Assembly (NCBI RefSeq): GCF_001311865.1
Contig: NZ_BBCD01000010.1
Location: 39,316 to 103,315 of the forward strand
Direction: 5' to 3'
DNA length: 64,000 bases
Origin: Piscibacillus salipiscarius JCM 13188
Lineage (GTDB): Bacteria; Bacillota; Bacilli; Bacillales; Alkalibacillaceae
In this document: positions 21,122 through 32,954 of the stretch, one piece after another
Layout of the letters: every line of letters starts with the position of its first letter
Position numbering within the stretch: position 1 is the first letter of the stretch
Notes under the pieces: model-generated
What the model was told of the DNA's origin: nothing
What the model saw: the letters and a program-made list of their open reading frames with translations, nothing else
The model's database searches: none
Program-made: the position numbers and the translations under genes

Positions 21122-21949
21122 CTAATTAAAATGAAAATTTGATAATAATGAGAATAAGAAATAATTTAAAAACAATATCGCAAATGCCATCGTATTCGCA
21201 TGCGCTAAATCTTTTCCAACTGATTTATTCACAACTTTTCTATAGATGATAAACCCATATAAAATAATGACAATAAATGAACCAATCGTTTTTGGGTCAA
21301 TCCAATAAAATAGCTCGTTGGCCATATATGCCCATACAACTCCTAATATAAGAGAAATGAACAATAAAGGTGTTGAAATAATGATTAATAAAAATGACCA
21401 TTCTTCCATTTGCCCTAAACGACCTAACTTTTTAAGTGTCCGTCCCCACTTTTTCTCCTTCAACATCTTAAATTGTAATAAATATAAGACAGAAAAAGCA
21501 AAAGATATTGTAAACAGCGTATAGGATAAGAATGCTAGCACAATATGAAATAGCAATAATTCACCTATAAACTGATCTCCAAACGTATTACCACCACTTG
21601 TTAAATGTGAAACTAAAAAGACTAACATAATGATGAAGCCAATCACATTCATCACAAACACTAAAAAGTCAACTTTAAAAAAGTAATTGACTACTACGGA
21701 TACCAAGAGTATTAACCAAGCATAAAAATAAAGACCTTCCGTTATACTCAGTATAGGCAATGTCCCTGTAATATAAATCTCTCTAAATAAAAAAATGGTC
21801 TGTAAAAACCAAACCAATAAAAGTAACCAGAAGGCCATTTGATTGGCCTTCCGGTCTTGCTTAACAAAATCATAGAAATACATCATTAAACTTAATCCAT
21901 ATAATATAACGATTAATTCATAAATTCTTAAGTCTTCAAAGGCACTCAT
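21122..21949 (-). CDS. hemX: HemX integral membrane protein
   Basis: Intact, 275 residues with about eight membrane helices, of the cytochrome c assembly-like (CcsA/HemX) group; [22 protein letters not shown] is the conserved segment. In B. subtilis HemX negatively affects the amount of HemA. Placed between hemA and hemC as there. Substrate not known. Confidence 0.93.
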   Translation of the reverse strand: MSAFEDLRIYELIVILYGLSLMMYFYDFVKQDRKANQMAFWLLLLVWFLQTIFLFREIYITGTLPILSITEGLYFYAWLILLVSVVVNYFFKVDFLVFVMNVIGFIIMLVFLVSHLTSGGNTFGDQFIGELLLFHIVLAFLSYTLFTISFAFSVLYLLQFKMLKEKKWGRTLKKLGRLGQMEEWSFLLIIISTPLLFISLILGVVWAYMANELFYWIDPKTIGSFIVIILYGFIIYRKVVNKSVGKDLAHANTMAFAILFLNYFLFSLLSNFHFN

Positions 21950-21964
21950 GTGAGTTTCCCCTTA

Positions 21965-23333
21965 TTAACGATGTTGAATCGCTTGTATTAAGCCTGATAA
22001 AGGTAATGAACGACTAACTTCCTCATGAGACTGATGTTTTGAATTTTGTTTTCTAAGCTCCTCTTCAACCTCATCGTCAATGCCAAACACTCGAATAAAT
22101 AATTTAAGCATATCATCCGCATGCTCTTCTCCAGCCATTTCTTTAGCTTGAAGAATTGGTTCTTTAAGCATTTGATTAATAATACTTTTCGTATGTTTAT
22201 TTAATACCTTTTTCTCACGAGCCGTTAAATCAGGCATTTTACGTTCAATGGATGCCATTGTTTGTTCTTGAATTGTTAAAGCCTTTTTACGTAGAGCTGA
22301 AATAATTGGCACAACACCTAATGTTGTTAACCATTCTTCAAACTCATCCATTTCGGCTTCAATCATTTCATCAATTTGAGCTGCCGCCTTTTGTCTTTCT
22401 GATAAGTTTTGATCAACAATGCCTTGGAGATCGTCTATATCATATAAAAAGACACTATCTAAATCATTAATGGCGGGATCAAGATTACGCGGAACCGCAA
22501 TATCTACAAGAAAAATTGGCTTCCCATTTCTCTTTTTAATAAGTGAAGACATTTGTTCCTTAGTCAGTACATAATCTTGAGTCCCGGCAGATGTAATTAG
22601 AATATCAGCATCTTTTAATGTGGACTCAAAATTCTCTAAAGGAATGGCTTCACCATTAAAGCGATTCGCAAGTTCTTCAGCTTTTGAAAATGTTCTATTA
22701 ACGACAGTTACACGATCAACACCACTGCCGTGTAAATTTTGTACAGCTAATTCACCCATCTTGCCAGCGCCTAAGATGACAACGTGTTGATTCTTTAAAT
22801 CGCCAAAATAGTTTTCGATAATTCTACAGCTGCATAACTAATAGATACCGCATGTTCACCTATCTCTGTATCACGATGCCCTTTTTTAGCTGCAGTAATC
22901 GCCTGCTTGAACAATTGATTAAAGATGAGTCCTGAAGCCTCACGCACTTGCGCAACATGAAATGCTTGTTTAACTTGTCCCAAAATTTGAGTTTCACCTA
23001 AAACCATGGAGTCTAAACCAGCTGATACACGGAATAAGTGGCGAATTGCATCTTGATCTTCATAAATCTCTACATGTTTTGTCACTTCATCAAGATCCAC
23101 ATCGAACCAATTGATACGAAGCGCTTCACATAATAACGACCAGTATGCAACTGGTCTGCCACAACATATAATTCCGTTCTGTTACAAGTTGAGACGATAA
23201 CATTTTCTAGGATGCTCTTTTCTTGATTCAGAGCAACCATCGCATCGCCTACTTGATCCTCTTTAAAAGCTAACTGTTCCCTTAATTCAACTGGGGCTGT
23301 CCGATAGTTTAAGCTTACTACTATGACATGCAT
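21965..23333 (-). CDS. hemA: Glutamyl-tRNA reductase (two frameshifts)
   Basis: First enzyme of C5-pathway haem synthesis, reducing glutamyl-tRNA to the semialdehyde. ATG 23333 ([19 protein letters not shown]) is preferred over a GTG at 23342. The active-site Cys lies in [30 protein letters not shown] and the NADPH-binding [15 protein letters not shown] follow. Breaks near 23095 and 22800. Restored length about 456 residues. Heads the operon; a PerR-like box lies 115 bases upstream. Confidence 0.96.
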
Positions 23334-23447
23334 ACCCTTCACCCCTTATCTATACGAACCATTCTTATAATGTTAGTATACCAATAAAGTCGTTTTTATT
23401 ACGTTTAAAAACATGAACATAATATGAAAATTTGTGATAGTATTAAT

Positions 23448-23462
23448 TTAGAATAATTATTA
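23448..23462. promoter_or_regulatory. PerR-like operator candidate
   Basis: TTAGAATAATTATTA matches 12 of the 14 specified bases of the 7-1-7 PerR box (TTATAAT-n-ATTATAA). PerR represses hemA in B. subtilis. The site is in the shared upstream region of hemA (minus) and the LiaF-like gene (plus), so it could serve either. The region is very AT-rich, which raises the chance of a coincidental match. Confidence 0.4.
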
Positions 23463-23529
23463 TCTACTAATACAAGGTTAACACATGGCCATTTAGCCTT
23501 CAAGAAAACTGATTTTAGGAGCGTATCTC

Positions 23530-24008
23530 ATGAACCAACAAAATCTTTTTAGGTATTATTCTAATTGGAATCGGTATTTATTTCTTATTACAACAATACT
23601 CCATCCCATTTTTATCGCGTTTTGATACGTGGCCAACCATACTTATCATATTAGGAATCGCGTTCTTATTCAATGGTTATACACAAAAACAACATGATAG
23701 TATTTTCCCTGGAGTCGTTTTTACTCGGGTTAGGTATTCATTTTCATGCACTGACACATTCCGTACAATGGATTGACCATTGGGGTATGTATACCTTAAT
23801 TATTGGATTTGCTTTTTTATTACGTTCTCAAAAACAAACCAAGGTATGGTGATCGGTCTCATATTTATTATCATTTCATTTATGGCCATTACATCTATTG
23901 CAATGCCTGATTGGTTCAGTTGGTTTGATTTTGTGTTTGTGCAGCTCGAGAAGTTTTTGGCCAATCCTGCTCATTCTAATCGGAAGCATTTTATTATTTA
24001 AAAAGTAA
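23530..24008 (+). CDS. LiaF-transmembrane-domain-like membrane protein (three frameshifts)
   Basis: A divergent gene broken by at least three single-base shifts (near 23552, 23725, 23840-23960). Joined, it reads about 158 residues: MNQQNLFRGIILIGIGIYFL, DTWPTILIILGIAFLFNG, GVVLLGLGIHFHALTH, then two more helices ending FWPILLILIGSILLFKK. The repeated pattern of short helices with W-P-hydrophobic turns is that of the LiaI/LiaF-like transmembrane region found in envelope-stress membrane proteins. No soluble LiaF C-terminal domain is present. Separates hemA from engB, which adjoin in B. subtilis. Confidence 0.65.
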
Positions 24009-24047
24009 CATCTTGTGAGGTGCGAAATTTATAAATTTCCTCCAAAC

Positions 24048-24091
24048 AAAAAGGACTTTCTCAGCCACTTTTTGCTAAGAAAGTCCTTTTT
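24048..24091. terminator. Bidirectional terminator
   Basis: An 18-bp stem with one mismatch, AAAAAGGACTTTCTCAGC / GCTAAGAAAGTCCTTTTT, lies between the convergent LiaF-like gene and engB, with A and T tracts on both sides. Confidence 0.85.
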
Positions 24092-24101
24092 CAAACTCAT
24101 A

Positions 24102-24687
24102 CTATGAAATAAACCCGCTTAAATGTCTCCAAGCTTGATCCTTACCTTCACCAGTCTCGGCAGAAAAAGCAACCAGTTGGTCTTCTGGCTCTAAATCTAA
24201 CGCTTCCTTAATAACTTTATAATGCTGATCTCTCTTGGCCTTTTTTACTTTATCCAGTTTTGTCGCCACAACCAAAACAGGAAGTTCAAAATGCTTTAAA
24301 AAATCATACATAATAATATCATCTTCAGTAGGAGGATGGCGCATATCAATCAGTAAAACCGTTGCTTCAAGAGTTTCCCGCTCTTGGAAATACTCTTCCA
24401 TCATTCTCCCCCCAAGCTTCACGTTCCTTTTTTGACACTTTGGCGTAACCATATCCAGGTACATCTACAAAAAAGAACGACTCATTGATCTTATAGAAGT
24501 TAAGAGTTTGTGTTTTACCTGGTTTTGAAGAGGTTCTCGCTAAGCTTTTACGCTGAATCATCTTATTGATAAAAGATGATTTACCGACATTGGACCTGCC
24601 TGCTAATGCAATTTCAGGCAATCCGTCATTCGGATATTGTTTTTTACTAACAGCACTTATCACAATTTCAGCCTGTGTTACTTTCAT
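24102..24687 (-). CDS. engB: Ribosome biogenesis GTPase EngB/YsxC (one frameshift)
   Basis: G1 loop [16 protein letters not shown]2/G3 region [11 protein letters not shown] and [12 protein letters not shown], and G4 [10 protein letters not shown] are visible. The frame breaks near 24415 (REAWG to [16 protein letters not shown]). Restored length about 194 residues (195 in B. subtilis). EngB acts in 50S assembly and is essential in Bacillus. Directly follows lonA. Confidence 0.95.
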
Positions 24688-24715
24688 AATAAATTCTCCT
24701 TAGGAACAACACGTA

Positions 24716-27037
24716 TTACTGTTTATTAGGTAGTAGAGCATGTTCTAGTACTTCATCTAAATGTTTAACTTTAATAAATGTTAACCCTTCTCGAACGCTT
24801 TCCGGAATTTCTTCTAAATCTTTATCATTCTCAGCTGGCATAATAATGGTCGTTAAACCAGCACGATGGGCGCTAAGTGATTTTTCTTTTAAACCACCAA
24901 TAGGGAGAACTCGACCCCGTAATGTGATTTCACCTGTCATACCCACTTCTTTACGAACAGGTCTTTCAGTTAAGGCAGACACGAGAGCTGTTGCCATCGT
25001 AATACCAGCAGATGGCCCGTCTTTTGGAGTTGCACCTTCTGGGACGTGTATATGAACATCATATTTTTCGTGAAAATCTGGTTCTATTTCAAGCTCATCT
25101 GCACGTGAACGAATGTAACTAAAAGCAGCTTGAGCTGATTCTTTCATAACATCACCAAGTTTACCGGTAAGGGTTAATTTACCCGTACCTTTTGATAATG
25201 AGATTTCAATGGATAGCGTATCGCCCCCTGCTTGTGTATAAGCAAGACCAGTTGCAGCTCCAATTTGATCATCGACTTCAGCTTGTCCATATCTAAAACG
25301 CGGTTTTCCTAATAGTTCGTCTAATTTTTTCTCTGTTACAACCACTCGTTTCTTCTCTTCAGCAACGATAATTTTGGCTGCTTTACGGCAAATCGATGCA
25401 AATTGACGCTCTAAGTTACGCACACCTGCTTCACGAGTATACATTCTAATCAGTTTTAAAATGGCTTCATCACGGATTTGCAGTTGCCCTTTTGATAGAC
25501 CATTTTCTTTAAGCTGTCTTGGAAGAAGGTGTTCTTTTGATATATGAAGCTTCTCAAGCTCTGTATATCCCGCAATTGAAATGACTTCCATACGATCAAG
25601 TAATGGACCAGGAATTGTCTGTAAATTATTAGCAGTTGCAATAAACATGACTTTCGACAAATCATATGGTTCTTCAATAAAATGATCGCTGTAAGAATGG
25701 TTTTGTTCAGGGTCTAACACTTCTAACATAGCCGATGATGGATCGCCTCTGAAATCACTTGCCATTTTATCAATTTCATCTAATAAAAAGACTGGATTAA
25801 TGGTTTCGGCCTTTTTTCATTCCTTGAATAATGCGTCCAGGCATAGCACCTACATAAGTTCGTCTGTGACCTCGAATTTCAGCCTCATCTCTTACGCCAC
25901 CTAACGATGCTCTAACAAATGGCGATTGATCGCTCGTGCAATGGACTTTGCTAGTGACGTTTTACCGACACCTGGTGGTCCCACTAAGCATAAAATAGGG
26001 CCTTTTATAGAATTCGTTAATTTTTGAACTGACAAGTATTCTAAAACGCGTTCTTTAACTTTATCTAAACCATAGTGATCTTCATTCAAAATTCGCTCAG
26101 CTCTGTTAATTTCTAAGTTATCTGTTGTTTCATTTGTCCAAGGTAACGAAACAAGCCACTCAATGTAGTTACGTATAACTGAACTTTCAGCAGATGTTTG
26201 AGGAACTTTCTCATAACGGTCAAGTTCTTTTAAAGCAACGTTTTCAATTCGCTCAGGCATATTAGCTTCATCTATTTTTCTTTTAACTCAGCCACTTCGC
26301 CAGTTTTTCCATCTTTTTCACCAAGCTCTTTTTGAATCGCTTTTAGTTGCTCCCTTAAATAATACTCACGCTGGGTTCGTTCCATTGAACGTTTAACGCG
26401 TTGACCAATCTTTTTCTCCATACTTAAAACTTCTTTTTCATTATTAATTAGTTGAATAATGAAATCGAGTCGTTCAGGTATATAGACTATTTCAAGCACT
26501 CGCTGTTTTGTTGGATTTTTAATGAAAGATTGGAACTAATCATATCAGCAAGGCGACCAGGTTCATCAATATCTTTTACAGAATCAAATGTCTCCTGATT
26601 TAACTTCTTTGATATTTTAGTGAATTCATAAAATCATTAATGAGCATTCTCATCATGGCTTGTTGCTCAAGGTTCTCACCTTGCTCATCGTCTAGTGATT
26701 CATACTCAACAATAAAAAAGTCATCTTCTTTATTGAAAGCTTGTACTTCTGCACGATGTAAGCCTTCAATTAAGATTCGCCTTGTTCCATTTGGTAGCTT
26801 AACCATTTGTTTGATTTCAGCAACAGTTCCAGTTTGGTAAAGGTCGTCTTTTGTTGGCTCATCTAAAGACGTTTCTTTTTGAGTTGCTAACAGTATATGA
26901 TGGTCTTTCATCATAGCATCTTCTAAAGCTTTTATTGATTTTTCTCTTCCTACATCTAAATGCATAACCATTGATGGATAAACAACAACGCCACGCAATG
27001 GTAGGAGGGGGATATCTGTATGTTTATCTGTTCCCAA
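24716..27037 (-). CDS. lonA: ATP-dependent protease LonA (four or five frameshifts)
   Basis: Lon N-domain ([20 protein letters not shown]), AAA+ module with Walker [21 protein letters not shown] and Walker [13 protein letters not shown], and the protease domain with Ser in [15 protein letters not shown] and Lys in [18 protein letters not shown] start at 27037 follows GGAGG. Breaks lie near 26620, 26520, 26275, 25918 and 25810. Restored length about 773 residues (774 in B. subtilis). Degrades misfolded and regulatory proteins. No lonB lies between clpX and lonA, unlike B. subtilis. Confidence 0.96.
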
Positions 27038-27069
27038 TGATGAACACCTCCAAGATTTTCCGTACTTTA

Positions 27070-27098
27070 ATCATATAGAATTCCAATCATGTTGTAAA
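27070..27098 (-). promoter_or_regulatory. Candidate SigA promoter of lonA
   Basis: TTTACA (27098-27093) and TATGAT (27075-27070) spaced by 17 bases, about 33 bases before the lonA start. Confidence 0.55.
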
Positions 27099-27151
27099 TT
27101 GTTCTTATGCTTTAAATAAACCACTCTTATTATGTACTAATTATTAGAAAT

Positions 27152-27182
27152 AAATAAACTCGCCAAGCTGGCGAGTTTATTT
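27152..27182 (-). terminator. Terminator of clpX
   Basis: A 13-bp stem AAATAAACTCGCC / GGCGAGTTTATTT with a 5-base loop, followed on the minus strand by an AT-rich tail (ATTTCTAATAATT). Confidence 0.8.
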
Positions 27183-27202
27183 AAGGCCTAACTGTTTGAG
27201 TT

Positions 27203-28481
27203 TTAAGCACTTTCTTTAGGCTCTTCATTCTGATCAATTACCGAACCATCCTTCATGACTAACTTTGGTTTACCGTTATCGAGTTTGACTGTATCTTTTG
27301 TAATAATACATTTCTCAATATCATCACGCGAAGGTAAGTCGAACATCACATCTAACATAATACCTTCAATAATGGATCTTAACCCACGCGCTCCTGTTTT
27401 TCGTTCAATGGCTTTATTTGAAATTTCACGTAAAGCTTCTTCTTCAAATTCAAGCTCTACATCGTCAATTTCAAATAACTTTTCGTATTGTTTAACTAGA
27501 GCGTTTTTTAGGTTTAGTTAGGATTTCAACTAATGCATCTTCATCTAATTGTTCAAGGCTTCCGATTACTGGAAGACGGCCAATGAATTCTGGAATTAAT
27601 CCATAGCGTAATAAGTCTTCAGGAAGAACCTTTGTTAATAAATCTTGTTCATTGACATTGGCGTTATTTGCTTCAGCACCAAATCCAATGACTTTATCAC
27701 CGAGCCTACGTTTAACAATTTGATCGATGCCGTCGAATGCACCACCAACCACAAATAAGATATTAGTTGTATCGATTTGAATAAATTCTTGATGAGGATG
27801 CTTACGTCCGCCTTGAGGTGGTACGCTTGCTTGTGTACCTTCAAGAATTTTTAGTAAGGCTTGTTGTACACCTTCACCTGATACATCTCTTGTAATTGAC
27901 GGGTTCTCGGATTTTCGAGCGACCTTATCAATTTCATCGATATAAATAATACCTTTTTCAGCTTTTTCTACATCATAGTCTGCTGCTTGAATTAGTTTTA
28001 GTAAGATGTTCTCAACATCTTCACCTACATAACCCGCTTCAGTTAATGACGTTGCATCTGCAATAGCGAAAGGTACATTAAGAATTCTTGCTAATGTTTG
28101 TGCAAGTAATGTTTTACCACTACCTGTTGGTCCAAGTAATAAGATATTACTTTTAGCCAATTCAACATCATCGTTTTTTACATTATTTGAATTAATACGT
28201 TTATAATGGTTATATACCGCAACTGACAAGGACTTCTTCGCTTTTTCTTGACCAATCACATAATCATCAAGGATTTCACAAATCTCCTTAGGTTTTGGTA
28301 CATCTTTGAATTCTTCCGTATCTGTTGAACCTAATTCTTCTTCTACAATTTCAGTACAAAGGTCAATACATTCATCACATATATAAACGCCTGGTCCTGC
28401 GACTAACTTACGCACCTGATCTTGCGTCTTTCCACAAAAAGAGCACTTAAGTTGCCCTTTCTCTTCATTAAATTTAAACAT
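27203..28481 (-). CDS. clpX: ClpX, ATPase subunit of ClpXP (one frameshift)
   Basis: N-terminal C4 zinc finger (CSFCGKTQ...[10 protein letters not shown]), Walker [19 protein letters not shown], Walker [15 protein letters not shown] and the sensor segment [13 protein letters not shown]. The frame breaks near 27505 (LTKPK), after which [20 protein letters not shown] continues to the stop at 27203. Restored length about 425 residues (420 in B. subtilis). Unfoldase that feeds ClpP. Confidence 0.97.
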
Positions 28482-28567
28482 TATTTCACCCCATAAAAAT
28501 CAAAGTTTTATCTGTATGTTAACTAGATGTCATATTATTGTTTGTATAAATGAATTCCGTAATTCTC

Positions 28568-28596
28568 ATTATGTACTTGAAAATTAAATTAGTCAA
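28568..28596 (-). promoter_or_regulatory. SigA-type promoter of clpX
   Basis: TTGACT (28596-28591) and CATAAT (28573-28568) with 17-base spacing, 87 bases before the clpX start. Confidence 0.7.
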
Positions 28597-28676
28597 AAGA
28601 AAAACTTACAATCATCTTATGCTTTGTTTTTGAAAAGTTACACACCTTTTCCGAATATGTAGATGTTACTTATTGA

Positions 28677-28709
28677 AAAACAAGGCACGTTCAACACGCG
28701 CCTTGTTTT
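28677..28709 (-). terminator. Terminator of tig
   Basis: AAAACAAGGC / GCCTTGTTTT with an extended stem through CGTG/CACG-like bases, followed by TTCAATAAG. Six bases after the tig stop. Confidence 0.7.
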
Positions 28710-28714
28710 AATTA

Positions 28715-30002
28715 TTATATAGTTTTGCTTTCTTCAACTAAGAAGTCAATTGCTTTTTTCATTTTAAGATCATCTTTAAGCATGTCAGTATTTCCGCCTA
28801 ACATTTGCTTTAAGTTATCAACATCTGTGTTGTACATAGAGGCCATTTGTTCTAATTCTTTTTTAACGTCTTCTTCTGTTACCTCTAAGTTTCAGCTTCT
28901 GAAATAGCTTCTAAAGTTAGATTAGTTTTAACACGTTTCTCAGCGTCATCTTTCATTTGTTCCTTAAGCGCATTTTCATCTTGGCCAGTGAACTGAGCGT
29001 ACATGTCTAATGATAGACCTTGCATTTGTAGACGCTGCTCAAATTCCTGCATCATACGATCAAGTTCTGAGTCAACCATTGCTTGTGGAATGTTCATTTC
29101 TGAGTTGTCAGCTGCTTGATTAACTAGTGATTCACGTTTTTTCAACGTCAGCATCATTTTTCTTCTCTTCTTCTAAACGTTCACGAGTTTTATTTCTTAA
29201 CTCATCTAACGTTTTCTACTTCTTCATCAACATCTTTTGCGAACTCATCGTCAAGTTCAGGTAATTCTTTTGTTTTAATGTCATGAATTTTAACTTTGAA
29301 TGTAGCTTCTTTACCCGCTAACTCTTCTGCTTGATAATCTTCTGGGAATGTTACAACAACATCTAGTTCTTCTCCAGCTTCTTTACCAACTAGTTGCTCT
29401 TCGAATCCAGGAATGAACTGACCAGAGCCAATTTCTAATGAATGGTTTTCTGCTGCTCCACCTTCAAAAGCTTCGCCATCAACAAAACCTTCAAAGTCAA
29501 TAACAGCTGTGTCACCTTCTTCGATTGTTCCTTCTTCTTTAACAACTAGCTCTGCTTGTTTTTCTTGAAGTGATTTTAATTCTTCTTCAACATCTTCATC
29601 TGTGACAGTTGTATCTTTTTCTTCAACTTCAAGACCTTTATATTCACCTAATGTAACTTCTGGCTTAACCGTTACTTCAGCAGTAAATACTAATGGTTTT
29701 CCTTTTTCAATTTGTTCAATATCAACATCAGGACGATCAACCGGAGTAATACCTGCTTCTTCAACTGCTTTCATATAAGCATCAGGTAAGACAATGTCAA
29801 CCGCATCTTGATATAATGCTTCAACACCGAAACGTTTTTCGAAAATATTACGAGGTACTTTACCCTTACGGAATCCAGGTACCTGCACATCTTTAACTAC
29901 TTTTTTAAAAGCTTGATCTAAGGCTTTATCAAATTCATCAGTGTCGACTTCAAACGTTAAGACACCTTCATTGCCTTCTTTCTTTTCCCATTTTGCTGAC
30001 AT
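28715..30002 (-). CDS. tig: Trigger factor (two frameshifts)
   Basis: Ribosome-bound chaperone with peptidyl-prolyl isomerase activity. Start at ATG 30002 ([13 protein letters not shown]), GGAGGG upstream; a longer reading to 30017 lacks a site. Ribosome-binding motif [21 protein letters not shown] domain ([20 protein letters not shown]) and the helical C-terminal domain follow. Breaks near 29205, 29140 and 28887. Restored length about 429 residues (424 in B. subtilis). Confidence 0.96.
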
Positions 30003-30088
30003 AAAACTTCCCTCCAAAAACTATTTATTCCAATATTTTTACATAGCGATCATTAAATCTCACTATTCATGCATAATGCAACCACTAT

Positions 30089-30116
30089 ATTATAACATAG
30101 AAATTTATCCGTTCAA
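30089..30116 (-). promoter_or_regulatory. SigA-type promoter of tig
   Basis: TTGAAC (30116-30111) and TATAAT (30094-30089), 16 bases apart, 87 bases before the start codon. Confidence 0.65.
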
Positions 30117-30135
30117 TAATCTAAACTAGAAAATG

Positions 30136-31120
30136 TCAATCCTCAATTTGAGAGAAATATAATTTTTCTAGTTGCTCAATCTCATCCATCCACTTCCTAG
30201 TATTTTCAGTTATGTATGTAGGGTGTTCGTCTTGATTTAAATTCAAATATTTCTCAGCTAATTTAGATACCGCTTCAGCGATTTCACTCGGTTCAGCATC
30301 AATAGGCGTTAATGGGTATAAAATATACAAAATCGAAACAAAATCTGCTTTGTAAATTGGTATAGAGTAGGATCATCATGTTCAATTTCTTCTAATTCTA
30401 TTAAACAAGTCTTTGCAAATTCTGTTTCTAGTACATCAGGTAATTCATAAGGCTTTATCCACTTAGACCGATCAAATTTAACAATTTCAATTTGATCTTC
30501 AATGCCTTCATCTATACACCATTGTAAGATACCAGTTTTAATAACTGGATTAAGCTGAGCGTCACTTAAATATGGTACTAATCGATCTAAATATGGTTCA
30601 ATTGAATGTTTACGATGGTATGATAGCAAATTCCATTGTTCCTGGAAATTACCACCTTCGAGTGAATCCAAAAATGTTCCATGTGTTCGGACGAATCTCG
30701 CTTAGGAGTTTGCTCTTGAAACTGTTTACTCATATCATACAATTGTTTAAATGGCTCTTCATATTCAACTGGGATGGATTCATGATTTTGAATTTCATCT
30801 AAGAGATCAACGAGTTCGGCATATTGACTATTTTGAAATAAGATCGTCAAATAAATATGTAAATACTTATAATAATTCTCATCATCTTCTCGCATCAGTT
30901 TCCGGCAGAGACCAATTGCTTGCTCATATTGACTGGTTTCAATTAAACAAATTACTTTTGCCGTTAAAATATCATTTGATGCTTCATCGAACGATTCTAA
31001 TTGCTCAATATGTAATAAAGCTTCCTTATAATTCTTATGTTTCACTGCTTCAAACGTCTTTGCCTCTAACTCTTTTCTCCATCCCGGGAACATGACGACG
31101 TCTTGTTGTTCATAATCCAT
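30136..31120 (-). CDS. ysoA: TPR-repeat protein, YsoA-like (two frameshifts)
   Basis: About 327 residues, helical throughout with tetratricopeptide-like pairs (YKEALLHIEQLESFDEASND, YEQAIGLCRKLMREDDEN, YAELVDLLDEIQN). Breaks near 30665 and 30318 join DSLEGGNFQEQWNLLSYHRK and LYPLTPIDAEPSEIAEAVSK. B. subtilis has a TPR protein of similar size, YsoA, upstream of tig. Function unknown; TPRs suggest a protein-binding role. Confidence 0.8.
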
Positions 31121-31272
31121 AATAAAACCATCCCGTCTTAAATAATTTCCCTGTTAACATAATCTACCCATAATCACCTCATTAAAAACATAATGTGTAA
31201 CCTGTAATTAAAAATTACAGATACCTATTTATCTATATCATACATGATTACGGTTCTATTTAACACAAAAAT

Positions 31273-31319
31273 AAGGCCAAACTCTTAAGTTAAATTGATA
31301 AACTAAGAGTTCCAGGCCT
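31273..31319 (-). terminator. Terminator of the aldehyde dehydrogenase gene
   Basis: A long imperfect stem (AGGCCTGGAACTCTTAG / CTTAAGAGTTTGGCCTT) with a T-rich tail ATTTTTGTG on the minus strand. The rest of the space to ysoA shows nothing recognisable. Confidence 0.8.
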
Positions 31320-31347
31320 CTTTGTACAAATTGAATCAATTAAAAGT

Positions 31348-32805
31348 TTAGAAAGGATATTCACGATATTCTTTTTGAATCGAAACCCATTTTGTCATCG
31401 TAAATTCTTCAACAATCCACGGATTACCAAAACGACCTAACCCGCTTTCTTTAGCGCCACCAAATGGTACTGTTGGGTGATCATTAACGGTTTGATCATT
31501 TATATGGGTCATACCACTTTCCACTTGACGTGCTAATTCCTCACCTTCAGTTAAATCCTCAGTAAAGATAGCTGAGCTTAATCCGTAAGGTGTGTCGTTA
31601 GCCATTTCAATTGCCTTATCATCAGATTCGGCCTTTATAATGGTCGCAATAGGTGAGAATAATTCTGTTTGCGCAAGCTCACTACCATTATCAACGTCAA
31701 TAAATACAGTCGGCGTAAGTAAATTTCCGTCCCTCGACCCTTCTAATGCCACCTTGGCCCCGGCATTTTTAGCATCTTCTATAATCTTCGAGGCTTTATC
31801 AGCTTGCTCTTCATTAATAAGTGGCCCCACAATCGTTTCTGGATTAGTCGGATCTCCGCATGGAATAGCCTTAACTCGTTCAACAAACTTTTTACAAACT
31901 CATCATAATGATCGTGATGGACAATAAAACGGTTTATGGACATACAAATTTGTCCTTGGTGAATAAATTTACCAAATACCGCTGCATCTACTGCCTTATC
32001 AACATTGGCATCTTTTAAAACGATAAATGGATTATTTCCCCCCAAGCTCTAATGCTACACGTTTGAGCATACCACCAGCTATTTTACCTATATGTTTACC
32101 AACAGGTGTCGACCCTGTGAAACTAATAAGCTGTGAATGAGGACTTTCTAACATAGCATCACCAATCTCATCAAGATCTGTTAATAGGCAATTAAACACA
32201 CCTTTTGGTAACCCTGCATATTCGAACGCTTTTGCAATAATCGAACCTCCGGACATCGCTGTTTGCGCATCTGGTTTATGAACCACACTATTACCAAGAG
32301 CAATCGCAGGTGCGATCGTTCTCATTGATAAGTTCATCGGAAAATTAAATGGTGATATTGACGTAATCACACCAAGTGGTAATTTGTGAACACGGTTCAC
32401 TCGGTTCTCTATACCCGCAGGTACTTCTTCTACTTTGTCTAATTCATCAGGCATGGTCAATGCTTCCTTAACCAACCCTATTGTTAAATCAACTTCCACA
32501 TTCGCCTTTATGACACTCCCACCAGTTTCTCTAGTGATGATATCAATTATGTCATCACGATTCTGTTCATAAAATTCAATGACTTTATTTAATACTTGCT
32601 TTTTCTCTTCAGCAGATGTTTTAGCCCAACTCTTCTGTACCTCTTTTGCTTTTAAAAAAGTATCTTCTAACTGATTTAATGTCGCGAGCTTAATCGTTTG
32701 TAACTCTTCTCCGTTATACGGATTTTGATTATTAAACGTCCGGCTACTCTGCCCTTCAACCCACTCTCCATTAATAAAACTTTTATTTAAAGTTGTAAAA
32801 TCCAA
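31348..32805 (-). CDS. NAD(P)-dependent aldehyde dehydrogenase (two frameshifts)
   Basis: About 485 residues. NAD-site [13 protein letters not shown], general-base Glu in [13 protein letters not shown], nucleophile Cys in [15 protein letters not shown] and the C-terminal [14 protein letters not shown]. Breaks near 32040 and 31865. The sequence resembles the vanillin/benzaldehyde-type dehydrogenases (YfmT-like) of Bacillus, but the substrate cannot be fixed. Isolated between ysoA and the divergent DUF1450 gene, in the accessory interval. Confidence 0.9.
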
Positions 32806-32879
32806 CTACCACACCTCTTTCTTGTCATTTAGACAAACTTATTCTTCCAACTTTTGTCATCATTATTCAAACATAAAAG

Positions 32880-32908
32880 TTGCACAAACTACAAAGAGGC
32901 TTTATAAT
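32880..32908 (+). promoter_or_regulatory. SigA-type promoter of the DUF1450 gene
   Basis: TTGCAC (32880-32885) and TATAAT (32903-32908) with exactly 17 bases between. A Fur-box-like stretch (TGAAAATGATTGTTT, 32917-32931; about 10 of 14 positions) lies where a repressor would block it, but the match is weak. Confidence 0.65.
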
Positions 32909-32954
32909 TATAATTTTGAAAATGATTGTTTAACTAGAAAGGAGGAAAGCAGCT

